The notes under the pieces are model-generated. The model did no database searches, was not told where the DNA came from, and worked only from the letters and a program-made list of their open reading frames with translations. The translations under genes and the position numbers were made by a program. Below are positions 9,029 through 17,696 of a DNA stretch of 64,000 bases, in pieces. The stretch spans positions 1,302,001 to 1,366,000 of the forward strand of contig JADJOC010000009.1 of NCBI GenBank assembly GCA_016713965.1, read 5' to 3'. The DNA is from Chitinophagaceae bacterium (GTDB lineage: Bacteria; Bacteroidota; Bacteroidia; Chitinophagales; Chitinophagaceae). Numbering within the stretch: the stretch's first letter is position 1; each line of letters opens with the position of its first letter.

Positions 9029-9670
9029 TTGGAAGGGGTACAGACTTTTAATGATTTTAACTTAAAAAGTATTTGCGATATTTTGGCAGAGAAAGATCAA
9101 TTATTTAAATCTGTTATTAACACCCACGGCTATCCGCCATTCTGGAACCGGAAAGCAAATTTTGAAACGCTTGTTCATATTATTTTAGAGCAGCAGGTTT
9201 CATTATCCTCTGCAAGGGCGGCGTTAAACAAATTAAAAGAAAAACTCGGTGCTATAACCCCGCAAAAAATTTTCTTGCTCACTGATGCAGAACTACGGGC
9301 ATGTTATTTGAGCAGGCAAAAAATTTTATACGTAAAAGATTTAGCACAGGCCATTATATCCAAAAAACTTAATTTAACACAATTAAGCAACTTGTCCGAT
9401 GATATCGCAAAAGAAGAATTAATGAAAATAAAAGGGATAGGAGAATGGACGGCTACCGTTTACTTAATGATGGCTTTGCAAAGAGTGAATCTGTTCCCCG
9501 CAGGTGATATCGGGATAATAGTTAGTATAAAAGAAGAAAAAGGACTACATGAAAATCCTTCTAAAGGCGATATTAAGGAATTAGCAGAAAGCTGGAAACC
9601 TTACAGAACATTAGCTGCTTATATTTTATGGCATAGCTATTTAAGTAAAAGAAAAAGGCAAAATTATTAA
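9029..9670 (+). CDS. HhH-GPD DNA-3-methyladenine glycosylase (AlkA-like)
   Basis: A base-excision repair enzyme that removes alkylated purines. The helix-hairpin-helix is at residues 133-141 (KIKGIGEWT) and the catalytic Asp is Asp160 in FPAGDIGI. LEQQVSLSSARAA near residue 55 is the usual substrate-pocket helix. The start is most likely TTG 9029, directly after the crotonase stop codon (9026-9028) in the same frame, since no ATG occurs before residue 132. This implies translational coupling. The 213-residue length is normal. The stop codon lies inside a perfect palindrome that acts as a terminator. Confidence 0.88.
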   Translation: MEGVQTFNDFNLKSICDILAEKDQLFKSVINTHGYPPFWNRKANFETLVHIILEQQVSLSSARAALNKLKEKLGAITPQKIFLLTDAELRACYLSRQKILYVKDLAQAIISKKLNLTQLSNLSDDIAKEELMKIKGIGEWTATVYLMMALQRVNLFPAGDIGIIVSIKEEKGLHENPSKGDIKELAESWKPYRTLAAYILWHSYLSKRKRQNY

Positions 9671-9689
9671 TTAATAATTTTGCCTTTTT
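9652..9689. terminator. 38-bp perfect palindrome, bidirectional terminator
   Basis: Arms 9652-9670 and 9671-9689 are exact complements (core AGGCAAAATTATTAA), flanked by A5 on the left and T5 on the right. The glycosylase stop codon is within the left arm. It would terminate transcription in either direction. Confidence 0.8.
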
Positions 9690-9920
9690 CTTAAATTGAT
9701 AAGAATTACAAATCATCATATTCATACAGCCGATCAATATTTGTATTAGCTTTCATCTCAAATATCTATCAATTCCATCTTTTTGGAATTAGAGTTAAAA
9801 AATTAAATCTATTGTTTTGTTAATACGGGTAAAAATTGCATGCTTTGAACGTAATATTACTGAAATGTGGTGGTATCCATTTGGAAAAACTACTTAATTA
9901 TGGTATTTTGCAGTCCATTG

Positions 9921-10292
9921 ATGAACAAAAAGAAATGGACATATAATTTTTTACATAAGAGCTCCGCAGTATTTATGATACTAGCATTATTTTGGCTTAC
10001 AATAAGTATGGCATTTCTACCTGTTCCAAAAGAGAGTATAGTTAAGAAAGAAAAAATTGGGAATATTCCCTTTTCGGATACCAGCAATGAAGAAGAATCT
10101 TCTGCTAACAATCCAAACACAGAAGAAAAAGCACCCAGCGGAAATTCTTTTTCAGAAGAATACTTACATACCACTCACCATACTCATTATTTTTTTTTTA
10201 TAATTTACACATTTTATAAATGTGAGAATGCCGGTACTTACATGGCTTTTCATAGCGAACTGCTCGTCCCCCCGCCAAATCATCTTATATAA
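9921..10292 (+). CDS. Small secreted or membrane-anchored protein with His cluster, carbonic-anhydrase neighbour
   Basis: No known family could be named. I choose ATG 9921 (MNKKKWTYN), which puts a hydrophobic segment (SSAVFMILALFWLTISMAF, about residues 14-32) as a signal peptide or anchor; an upstream in-frame start at 9867 is possible. The mature part is rich in Ser, Glu and Asn, then has the His cluster LHTTHHTHYFF and ends with the text AGTYMAFHSELLVPPPNHLI. Such proteins with a conserved HSELLVPPPN-like tail appear to accompany carbonic anhydrase/SulP genes in Bacteroidota (from memory, unverified). The gene precedes the carbonic anhydrase by about 100 bases on the same strand. Confidence 0.65.
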   Translation: MNKKKWTYNFLHKSSAVFMILALFWLTISMAFLPVPKESIVKKEKIGNIPFSDTSNEEESSANNPNTEEKAPSGNSFSEEYLHTTHHTHYFFFIIYTFYKCENAGTYMAFHSELLVPPPNHLI

Positions 10293-10396
10293 TTTATAAT
10301 CTTTATTCATCAACAAAGGCTTGCAAAGCCAGTGTAATTATTATACTTACAATCCTGTAACCAGGCGTGCAATTAATCTATTCATTATTATTTATT

Positions 10397-11056
10397 ATGA
10401 AAAAACATTCAAAAGAGTATTTACAAAATATCTCCCCATACGAAACTTATGAATTATTGGTAGAAGGAAATAAACGTTTTATTAATAACTTAAAAACAGA
10501 TCATGATCATTTAGCCCTGGTTAATCAAACCAGTGCAGATCAATATCCTGTTGCAGTAATCTTAAGTTGTATGGATTCCCGCACATCGGTAGAATTAATA
10601 TTTGACCAGGGCATTGGCGATTTGTTTAGCATAAGGGTAGCCGGCAATATTGTAAATAATGATATACTTGGCAGTATTGAGTATGCGGTAAAATATGTGG
10701 GATCAAAAGTGGTAATGGTATTGGGCCATACGGAGTGTGGCGCTATCAAAAGCGCCAAGCAGGATGTAACCGATGGTAATATAACCGACCTGCTTAAACG
10801 CATAAAGCCTTCTATAAGTAAAGCAATGCTTAACGATGAGACCAAATATTTATTTAGCGATAGTGTGGCATACGCCAATGTGGAAAATAGTTTGGAGGAA
10901 ATATTAACAGGAAGCGATATTATAAAAGAAATGTTTGAAAAAGGAGATATAGGAATAATTGGTGCAGTATACGATGTTAAAACCGGTGCTGTAGATTTTT
11001 TCAAAAATCTAACACAGAATAAAGAATCAGAACAAAAACAATTAGCTAATCTTTAA
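10397..11056 (+). CDS. Beta-class carbonic anhydrase
   Basis: Interconverts CO2 and bicarbonate in the cytoplasm. From ATG 10397 (MKKHSKEYL, preferred over an upstream in-frame ATG at 10367 because the family begins here) the protein has 219 residues. Zinc ligands and active-site dyad are all present: Cys58, Asp60 and Arg62 in SCMDSR, His111 and Cys114 in GHTECGA. The SulP gene follows 15 bases downstream, so the two form an operon for inorganic-carbon or sulfate uptake with hydration. The frame is intact. Confidence 0.93.
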   Translation: MKKHSKEYLQNISPYETYELLVEGNKRFINNLKTDHDHLALVNQTSADQYPVAVILSCMDSRTSVELIFDQGIGDLFSIRVAGNIVNNDILGSIEYAVKYVGSKVVMVLGHTECGAIKSAKQDVTDGNITDLLKRIKPSISKAMLNDETKYLFSDSVAYANVENSLEEILTGSDIIKEMFEKGDIGIIGAVYDVKTGAVDFFKNLTQNKESEQKQLANL

Positions 11057-11071
11057 TCAATACAAATATCA

Positions 11072-12679
11072 ATGAATTTTAGTGCAAAAAATTTAAAGAC
11101 TGACTTGCCATCGGGGCTGGTGGTTTTCTTAGTAGCGTTACCGCTTTGCTTAGGTATTTCGCTGGCTTCAGGCGCACCCTTTTTTAGCGGGTTAATTTCC
11201 GGGATTATTGGTGGCGTGGTAATCGGTTCTTTAAGTAGCTCTAAGCTTAGTGTAAGTGGTCCGGCAGCAGGCCTGGCTGCATTGGTGCTGGCTGCAATAA
11301 CCAATATCGGGGCATTTGATCTTTTTCTTTGTGCCGTATTAATTGCAGGAATCTTGCAAATGCTGATGGGGCTTGCCAGGCTTGGGGGTATTGCCAATTA
11401 TTTTCCCTCCAGTGTTATTAAAGGTATGCTTACCAGCATTGGTATTTTAATTATTGCCAAGCAAATACCTCATGCTGTTGGGTATGATAAAGATGAAAAA
11501 GGGAACCTTACAGAAATAGTTCCTTTTGGCGATGGGGATTGGCATGAACTATTAAAACCCTTACAGCATATTGATATGGGGGTATTGCTTATTTGTATTG
11601 TTTCTATAATAATTATGTTAATATGGGATAGGCCGTTTATAAAAAACAGGGTAAAATTTATTCCCGGTGCATTGGTAGCTGTAGCTGTTTCTATTTTAAT
11701 TAATGAAATATTTAAAGCAACACAAAGTTCATTGATTGTAGGGCCTGATCATTTGGTACAAATAAAAGCAGCAAAAAATCCATCAGATTTTTTTAGCTTT
11801 TTTACTTTGCCGGATTTCAATGGGTTTTTAAATAGTAAAGTAATTGTTACCGGTGTAATGATTGCCATTATTGCAACACTGGAAAGCCTGTTGTGCATTG
11901 AAGCAATAGATAATTTAGATCCCGAAAGAAAAGTTACCAATACAAACAGGGAGTTGTTGGCACAAGGGATTGGCAATTCGATATCGGGTTTAATAGGCGG
12001 GTTACCCATCACCAGCGTAATAGTAAGAAGTAGTGCTAATTTACATGCCGGGGCAAAATCAAAAGTATCCACCATATTTCATGGCTTGTTATTGTTAGTA
12101 TGCGTAATAAGCATACCTACAATACTAAATTTAATTCCTTTATCATCACTGGCAGCGATATTACTTTTAACCGGGTATAAATTATGTAAGTTTTCTGTTT
12201 TTTCTGCCATGCTAAAAAACGGAAAATATCAATACATTCCATTTTTTGTTACTGTAGCCGTAATTATTGGTATAGATTTACTGGGATTGTACAAACCATT
12301 AAAAGGCGAAGGGTTGTTGGTAGGTGTAGTAGCTGGTTTAATAGCGGCTTTTGGCGCAATATTGCACGGCAACCTAAAAAATTCTTACTTTTTTCATAAA
12401 GACAAGTATAAGGATGGCGACATAATTAAAATTCGTTTATCAGAAGAAGTATCATTTTTAAATAAGGCCTCCATAAGAGGAACGCTGGATGATATGCCGG
12501 CAAATTCAACTGTTGTTATTGACGCATCTAATACAGATTATATAGATTTTGATGTATTGGAGCTGATAAAAGAATTCAGGGATATTAAAGCGCCGCTAAA
12601 AAATATCGATTGTAAATTAGTAGGCTTCAAAGAGCAGTACCAAATTGACGATCAAAATAACGTTCAATCTATGCATTAA
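11072..12679 (+). CDS. SulP family anion transporter (bicarbonate-type) with short STAS domain
   Basis: A 535-residue inner-membrane transporter. The first 440 residues hold the 10-14 hydrophobic segments of SulP, with the N-terminal signature LPSGLVVFLVALPLCLGI and the mid-protein LLAQGIGNSISGLIGGLPIT. Residues about 450-530 form a reduced STAS domain (SEEVSFLNKASIRGTLD, then VIDASNTDYIDFDVLE). Coupling to a carbonic anhydrase 15 bases upstream suggests bicarbonate as substrate, as for BicA-like carriers, although sulfate cannot be excluded. It is the last gene before the palindromic terminator at 12801. Confidence 0.9.
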   Translation: MNFSAKNLKTDLPSGLVVFLVALPLCLGISLASGAPFFSGLISGIIGGVVIGSLSSSKLSVSGPAAGLAALVLAAITNIGAFDLFLCAVLIAGILQMLMGLARLGGIANYFPSSVIKGMLTSIGILIIAKQIPHAVGYDKDEKGNLTEIVPFGDGDWHELLKPLQHIDMGVLLICIVSIIIMLIWDRPFIKNRVKFIPGALVAVAVSILINEIFKATQSSLIVGPDHLVQIKAAKNPSDFFSFFTLPDFNGFLNSKVIVTGVMIAIIATLESLLCIEAIDNLDPERKVTNTNRELLAQGIGNSISGLIGGLPITSVIVRSSANLHAGAKSKVSTIFHGLLLLVCVISIPTILNLIPLSSLAAILLLTGYKLCKFSVFSAMLKNGKYQYIPFFVTVAVIIGIDLLGLYKPLKGEGLLVGVVAGLIAAFGAILHGNLKNSYFFHKDKYKDGDIIKIRLSEEVSFLNKASIRGTLDDMPANSTVVIDASNTDYIDFDVLELIKEFRDIKAPLKNIDCKLVGFKEQYQIDDQNNVQSMH

Positions 12680-12800
12680 TAATAAAGCAAAGCCTTTATG
12701 GTGTACCGAATATGAATAAAGATCTTTCTATTATTCATACAATGAAGAAGATTTGATGAAAAGTAGGAGGTAGCGTTTAAATATCCTCATAAAAAGCAAA

Positions 12801-12844
12801 TTATGTAAGAAAGCCTCCGGTTAACCGGAGGCTTTCTTACATAA
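12801..12844. terminator. 44-bp perfect palindrome, bidirectional terminator
   Basis: Arms 12801-12822 and 12823-12844 are exact complements with a GC-rich core (GCCTCCGG / CCGGAGGC). It ends the carbonic anhydrase-SulP unit. The IS3 element begins at 12850, five bases after it. Confidence 0.75.
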
Positions 12845-12889
12845 AGGTATGAATGATCCTAGAATAAGTTGACAAAAAAGTTGACTTAT

Positions 12890-13295
12890 ATGATAAATAT
12901 TAGGAAAAAGACTTCAGTAAACGGACTCAAAAGATTATAGCCTGTCTTTTAAACTGCAAATAGTAGATGAAATAGAAAAAGGCTATTTAACTTATAAGCA
13001 GAGCCAAAAAAAGTATGGAGTTCAGGGAAGAAGTACAGTTTTGCAATGGTTAAGAAAACACGGAACTTTGGATTGGAAAAGTAAAACTCCAATGAAAAAG
13101 AAAGCTCCCCCAAAAACGTATATATCCCAATTGGAAAAAAAGATCAAGTTGCTGGAAGCAGAAAAACAGATATTGAATAGGGCTATAGATATTGCAGATG
13201 ATCTGTTTAATACTGAGATCAGAAAAAAGTACTTACCCCTGTCACAAGCAGCTTCCGACAACCAGGGGGAACCAAACAATCAGTCGGAACTATAG
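12890..13295 (+). CDS. IS3 OrfA, transposase helix-turn-helix subunit (frame breaks near start)
   Basis: Supplies the DNA-binding half of the IS3 transposase. The reconstructed start is ATG 12890 (MINIRKKDFSKRTQKDYSL), which needs one extra A in the run near 12903-12908 and one in the run near 12932-12935. From KLQIVDEIEKG onward the frame is open to the stop at 13293-13295. The HTH is visible around KYGVQGRSTVLQWLRKHG, and the coiled-coil zipper at ISQLEKKIKLLEAEKQI. Frameshifting at 13223-13229 fuses it with OrfB. Confidence 0.85.
13223..13229 (+). promoter_or_regulatory. Programmed -1 ribosomal frameshift site A AAA AAG
   Basis: The heptamer falls exactly in the OrfA zero frame (AGA AAA AAG codons at 13221-13229). 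A -1 slip here enters a frame with no stop that reads through to the OrfB text, as required for the IS3 OrfAB fusion. Confidence 0.8.
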
Positions 13296-14109
13296 CCGCT
13301 ACCTTGGGTTACAGCCGTCAATATGTATATAAGCAACCAAAGGATGCTGCTAAACAATTGGCAAAACAGGCAGCTGTAAAACAATTAGTGGATAATCAAA
13401 GAAAACTCTTACCCAGGGTAGGTACCCGTAAGATTTATTATCTCATTAAAGAAGATTTAAAGCAGCAAAACCTAAAGTTTGGCCGTGATAAGCTCTTTGC
13501 ATTAATGCAGTATTATGGTTTGCAAATCAAGCCCAGGCGTAGGTATGTACAAACTACTATGAGTAAGCACTGGCTAAGAAAATGGCCAAATATCATTAAA
13601 GGAAAAACAGTAAAGCAACCAGATGAAGTCTGGGTAAGTGATATTACTTATTTGAAGACCCAGCAAGGCAACTGTTATTTAAATATGATAACCGATATGT
13701 ACAGCCGGAAAATAGTGGGTTATGCTGTAGATGATACAATGGAAACTGAAAGCATGATTAAAGCATTGCATATGGCAACCGGGCAACGTAGAAATAAAAA
13801 TATACCAACTATCCATCATTCTGACAGGGGATTGCAGTATTGCAGCAAAGAATATGAATCGCTAAGTAATAACAATAATATTAGGCTTAGCATGACAGAA
13901 AACGGAGACCCGTATGAAAATGCACTGGCTGAAAGAATGAACCGGACCATAAAAGAAGAATTTGGTATGGATAGAATTTTAAAAACTAAAGAACAGGTAA
14001 AAAATTAGTACAGGAAAGCATATTTTTATACAATCAAAAAAGACCTCACCTGGCACTTAAAATGAAAACGCCACAACAGGTACATCAAACAAAAATCCCG
14101 GCTCCTTGA
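13230..14109 (+). CDS. IS3 OrfB, DDE integrase domain (frame break near end)
   Basis: The catalytic half of the transposase, made as a -1 fusion with OrfA. The rve core shows all three acidic residues: Asp in VWVSDITYL, Asp in IHHSDRGLQY and Glu in NALAERMNRTIKEE. HTH_21-like text KLLPRVGTRKIYYLIKED precedes it. One A is missing in the run near 14001-14006, where the frame should continue QESIFLYNQKRPHLALKMKT to the stop at 14107-14109. Confidence 0.9.
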
Positions 14110-14173
14110 GGAAACCGGGAATATTTTAAAACCGTCAACTTATTTTAGGACGATTCAGTATTTTATCTTAAGA

Positions 14174-14818
14174 TTAAAAGTTTTTAGAAATACCTATGTT
14201 AACTTGTTGACCAAAGTCAAATTTAATAGAAGTTTTTGCATTATCTGCATCTTCAACTTTATCGCTATCAAAACGCAAGCCACCAAATCCGAAATTAAGT
14301 GCAAACCAGTTTTTAACATTTACCTGTATTGCAGGAGCAATTTGTCCGTAAAATCCTGATGATTTTACTTCATTGTTATCTCCAGGAGGATCAACTTTAG
14401 ATGCTTTAAAACCTAAATCCAATTGTCCGAATACATTAAATATATTGCTTAAAGGTTGAGTATAACGAACGAATGGCCCTAATTCAAAATCATTTGATTT
14501 AGTTTCATTGTCATCTCCTTTTGGATCAGTTTTATCTAATCCTACACGTACGGCAAGACCTGCAGCCCAATTATCATTAAACTGGTAACCAATACCAGGA
14601 TTGAAGTCAAATGAACTTACCTTAGTTTCGTTAGCTTCTTTTGTTGAAGAGAAGCCTAGGTTACCATACAATAAAACTGTATTGGCTAATCCTGTGCTGG
14701 TTTGTGTAGACATACTGGAAGAAGTAGTTCTAGTACTTGTTGTAGTGGTAGTTCTTCTTTGAGCGGTTGCTGCTATAGTGCTTAATAATATCGCACTAGC
14801 AAAAATAATTTTTTTCAT
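14174..14818 (-). CDS. Outer-membrane beta-barrel protein
   Basis: A 214-residue secreted protein from ATG 14818 (MKKIIFASAILL), with signal peptide cleaved near ATAQR. A low-complexity Thr/Ser linker follows (RRTTTTTSTRTTSSS), then alternating hydrophobic/polar strands such as FDFNPGIGYQFNDNWAAGLA and the terminal IGISKNF ending in Phe, the usual signal for outer-membrane insertion. It probably forms an 8-stranded OmpX/OmpW-like barrel. The specific role is unknown. The IS3 element inserted 17 bases past its stop. The structured RNA at 14979-15153 lies upstream on the same strand. Confidence 0.8.
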   Translation of the reverse strand: MKKIIFASAILLSTIAATAQRRTTTTTSTRTTSSSMSTQTSTGLANTVLLYGNLGFSSTKEANETKVSSFDFNPGIGYQFNDNWAAGLAVRVGLDKTDPKGDDNETKSNDFELGPFVRYTQPLSNIFNVFGQLDLGFKASKVDPPGDNNEVKSSGFYGQIAPAIQVNVKNWFALNFGFGGLRFDSDKVEDADNAKTSIKFDFGQQVNIGISKNF

Positions 14819-14978
14819 TTTTGTTAATTTTTTTATGGGCGCAAAGATATACATCTATGTTAACAAACTAGCAAAAATGTTGAGAATTAACAAAAAGAGG
14901 TTTTGCCTTATTAATGCATCCATATACTTAACGAAATAAAACGCAGATACTAAATAGCAGTTCAAGAATATAATAAGC

Positions 14979-15153
14979 TGTAGGGGAAGGGGTCGAACCT
15001 TCACGAGGCAGTTAGCTGTAGCACAAAGTTCAGTGGTCGACCCTGGTCGAATCATCCGCCAAGGCGGAAGAAACGGCTCTATACTACGTTTATCCTGTGA
15101 TCCTCACCCTCGAGACAAGAGGGCATGTCTGCCAAAAATTTCATCACCCCACA
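14979..15153 (-). ncRNA. tRNA-like RNA with class II core and about 104-nt variable arm
   Basis: Read on the minus strand, every part of a tRNA fold is present in order. The acceptor TGTGGGG (15153-15147) pairs with CCCTACA (14985-14979). TG follows, then a 3-bp D stem ATG/CAT with a 14-nt loop containing GG (15144-15125). The anticodon stem is CCCTC/GAGGG with loop TTGTCTC (15123-15107), anticodon GTC by position. The T arm is GAAGG, loop TTCGACC, CCTTC (15002-14986). A 3-bp D stem and the leading TG at positions 8-9 resemble tRNA-Leu. The variable region (15106-15003) is closed by GAGG/CCTC but is about 104 nt instead of 10-20 and holds further hairpins. No encoded CCA. It could be a decayed or interrupted tRNA, an assembly chimera or a functional tRNA-like RNA. 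Confidence 0.55.
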
Positions 15154-15235
15154 ATTTTTATAACAAGCCACTAATCAGTGGTTAATTATAAATCAAAACT
15201 AAACAAAAAGCTCGTATTTTAAATATATTTCATAA

Positions 15236-15288
15236 AATATTTTGAAAATATAAAAATTATTTAAATATTTGTATAATATTTTGAAAAT
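15236..15288 (+). promoter_or_regulatory. Two identical 14-bp sites upstream of the Lrp gene
   Basis: AATATTTTGAAAAT occurs at 15236-15249 and again at 15275-15288, 39 bases apart. Its core ATTTTGAAAAT is a palindrome. Location directly before an Lrp-family gene suggests autoregulatory operators in the promoter. Confidence 0.5.
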
Positions 15289-15309
15289 TTACTAAATCAA
15301 ATTATAAAA

Positions 15310-15783
15310 ATGGGCTCAAAATTAAATCTTGACAAATTGGATTTGCAGATCATTCATGAAATGATGGAAACAGCCGAAGTGTCTTATGCCGACTTAGGAA
15401 AAAAACTTTTCGTAAGCGGTGGCACTATTCATGTACGTATCAAAAAGCTACAGGAATTCGGTATTGTTAAAGGCACTAAATTAAATGTAGACTTAAAACA
15501 ACTAGGATATGATATCACAGCTTTCGTGGGCATATATTTAGAAAAAAGCTCTTTATATGATGTAGTAGCTAAAGACCTGATGAAAATACCTGAAATAATA
15601 CGCCTGAATTATATTACAGGAAATTACAGCATGTTTTTAGAAATTGTTTGTAAAGACATTACTCAGTTGAGGTATGTTTTACATGATGAATTGCAAAAAA
15701 TAAAAGGGATAGAACGTACAGAAACTTTTATCTCTTTAGAAGAGGGCTTTTGCAGAAATGTACAAGTAGCTCCATTGGATTAA
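15310..15783 (+). CDS. Lrp/AsnC family transcriptional regulator
   Basis: A 157-residue regulator. The N-terminal winged HTH is at residues 6-60 (LDKLDLQIIHEMMETAEVSY, then GGTIHVRIKKLQEFGIVKG). The C-terminal RAM/ligand domain covers about 70-150 (ITAFVGIYLEKSS, TGNYSMFLEIVCKD). Such proteins sense amino acids or related effectors and form octamers. It is transcribed away from the tRNA-like RNA and convergent to the second GH3 gene, with a shared hairpin between them. Two identical palindromic sites upstream suggest autoregulation. Confidence 0.92.
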   Translation: MGSKLNLDKLDLQIIHEMMETAEVSYADLGKKLFVSGGTIHVRIKKLQEFGIVKGTKLNVDLKQLGYDITAFVGIYLEKSSLYDVVAKDLMKIPEIIRLNYITGNYSMFLEIVCKDITQLRYVLHDELQKIKGIERTETFISLEEGFCRNVQVAPLD

Positions 15784-15789
15784 TTTTTT

Positions 15790-15872
15790 AACCGCAGAGG
15801 CGGCGAGTCGCTGAGTTAAATTAATAAGATTTAGTAAATAATCTTTCTCTGCGACTCCCCGCCTCTGCGGTT
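15790..15872. terminator. Long hairpin between convergent Lrp and GH3 genes
   Basis: Arms 15790-15811 and 15851-15872 pair over 22 bases with one mismatch (core AACCGCAGAGGCGG). The right arm overlaps the GH3 stop codon at 15871-15873. It probably serves as a bidirectional terminator and belongs to the family of gene-end hairpins in this genome. Confidence 0.65.
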
Positions 15873-17375
15873 AGGATAATAATAAAATTTCTTCCAGTAT
15901 TTGCCGCTCGTTACTTAGCCGCGGCACCTTATGCTGGCCACCCAGTTTTCCTTTACTTTGCAGCCACTTATTAAATGTTCCTGCCGGCAATGGATGTATA
16001 ACAGGCATGCGCAGGGCTATATCCTTATGGCGCTTGGCTTCATAATCGCTATTGCTGTCTTTTAATGCCATATCCAATACAGTAGTAAATTCAATAAGCG
16101 ACCCCGGCTCTTTGTCAAACTCAATTAACCATTCATGTGCCCCGTTACTGTGCTGGCTAAAATATACCGGGGCAGCTGTATAATCATTTACAACAGCACC
16201 CGTACGGGAAGCTGCAACAGCAATAGCCTTATCGCTGTTATCAACAATAAGCTCTTCACCAAAAGCATTGATATAATGCTTCAGCCTGCCACTTACTTTT
16301 ATTTTATAAGGGTTAAGCGAAGTAAACTTTATGGTATCACCCACCAGGTACCGCCACAAACCGCCGGTGGTACTGATTACCAATGCATAATTTTGCCCGC
16401 CTCTACCCTGTTTAGTCCGATAGTTTGTGGATCTTCTTTTCCATATTCTTCTACCGGCATAAATTCATAAAATATACCATGTTCAGTAAACAACAGCATT
16501 CCGTCATCTTCGGGCTTTTCCTGTGCGGCAAAAAAACCTTCGCTGGCATTATAAATTTCAAGGTAGTTGATAGGCCCACCAATTATTTTCTCAAACTGCT
16601 CACGGTAAGGGATAAACGATACCCCGCCATTAATATACAATTCCAAATTTGGCCATACTTCTTTAATGGTTTTTTTATTTCTTATTTCTAAAATCCGTTT
16701 TAGTAAAATCAATGTCCATGTAGGTACACCGGCAAGAGAAGTTACGTTTTCATTGGAAGTGACTTCAGCTAATTTTTCTATTTTATTTTCCCACTCATCC
16801 AGCAAGGCCACACTCAATTCAGGTGTCCTAAGCCATTGGCCCCAAAAGGGGGTGTTTTGCATCAGTATTGCGCTTAAATCCCCATATTGTATTGCTTCAT
16901 TTACTTTACTTAACTGATGGCTGCCGCCAATAACCAGGCCTTTGCCAGTTAATAAATCACTGCCCGGAAAATTATTGTAATAAGTAGTCAGCAGATCTTT
17001 TGAGGCTTTAAAATGATTTTCCTGCAGGCTTTCGTTACTAATGGGGATAAACTTGCTTTTATCGCTGGTGGTACCCGATGATTTGGCAAACCAGCTGATA
17101 GGCGTATTCCATAAAATATTTTCCTCGCCTTCCATCATTTGGTGTATGTAAGGCTTTACATCATCATACTCCTGTATAGGCACTTTTTTTTTAAATTCTT
17201 TAAGTGAAAACAAACTAGAGAAGCCATATTTTTTCCCAAAAACTGTATACTGGCCGGCCGATACCAATTCCTGCAACACCTGCATTTGCGATGCCACCGG
17301 GTTGCCGCTCCAGTTTTCTATACGCCAGGAACGCATACGGGCTAGTTTAGATATGGCAGGAGAAAGTAATTTCAT
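15871..17375 (-). CDS. GH3 family acyl-adenylating protein, copy 2 (one frame break)
   Basis: Paralogue of the GH3 gene at 3446-4970, about 501 residues after correction. The ATP motif SSGTTSDKSKFIPIS is in the N-terminal half. The acyl/amino-acid pocket region shows YNASEGFFAAQ. The C-terminal part has TTGGLWRYLVGDTIKF and SKGKLGGQHKVPRLS. One A is missing in the run near 16391-16394: NYALVIST is expected where the frame stops. It is convergent with the Lrp regulator, which may control it. Two GH3 copies so close suggest distinct acyl substrates. Confidence 0.87.
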
Positions 17376-17400
17376 TTGTAAGCAAAATACGAAAATGAAA

Positions 17401-17580
17401 TGGAATAGAAAAAATTGGGGCTGTCGGCTTCAGTTCCTTGATCAACTTCGGTACCGGCTATCCATTACAAATCCGGCACAAAGCCGGCGCACTTGCCTTC
17501 ACCGTGTTTTACATTTCTATCCGGCATCCTTTCATCAGTTGAATTGCTATTGAGCTCCTATTAAAGTGGTTGATAGGAAT
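17401..17580 (+). repeat. GC-rich dispersed repeat, degenerate copy 2
   Basis: This block shares words with 3205-3312: GGGGCTGT, ATCCGGC, TTGAATTGCTATTGAGCTCCT, the last also found reversed at 52272-52300. It occupies the upstream side of the GH3 copy 2 gene. No gene is supported here. Confidence 0.5.
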
Positions 17581-17696
17581 GGATATCTGCCCAGGTTTGT
17601 GCCCCCAGGTAATTATATACCTGTTAGGCCATGTGAAGTTTTTTCGTAGATTAGTATAAAAATTATTGAAAATTTAAACTTATAAATAAAATTTTC

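Larger units (their letters stand above)
12850..14157 (+). mobile_element. IS3-family insertion sequence (IS150-like), 1308 bp
   Basis: Complete boundaries are visible. The ends are TG and CA; imperfect inverted repeats run 12851-12873 and 14134-14156 (shared words GAAT, TCCTA, AATAAGTTGAC). A 3-bp target duplication GTA flanks both sides (12847-12849 and 14158-14160). It carries the two overlapping IS3 frames orfA and orfB with an A6G slip site. Three one-base losses interrupt the frames, so as given it would be inactive unless these are sequencing errors. It lies between the SulP terminator and the outer-membrane protein gene. Confidence 0.93.

Noticed and set aside
14855..15055. A 66-codon open frame upstream of the outer-membrane protein
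   Set aside because: It overlaps the tRNA-like RNA, has no recognisable domain and is explained by the structured GC-rich segment.
14979..15153. tmRNA, RNase P RNA, SRP RNA or a riboswitch instead of a tRNA-like RNA
   Set aside because: No tag-peptide frame, no RNase P or SRP signature words and no recognised aptamer core; a full anticodon arm argues against tmRNA.
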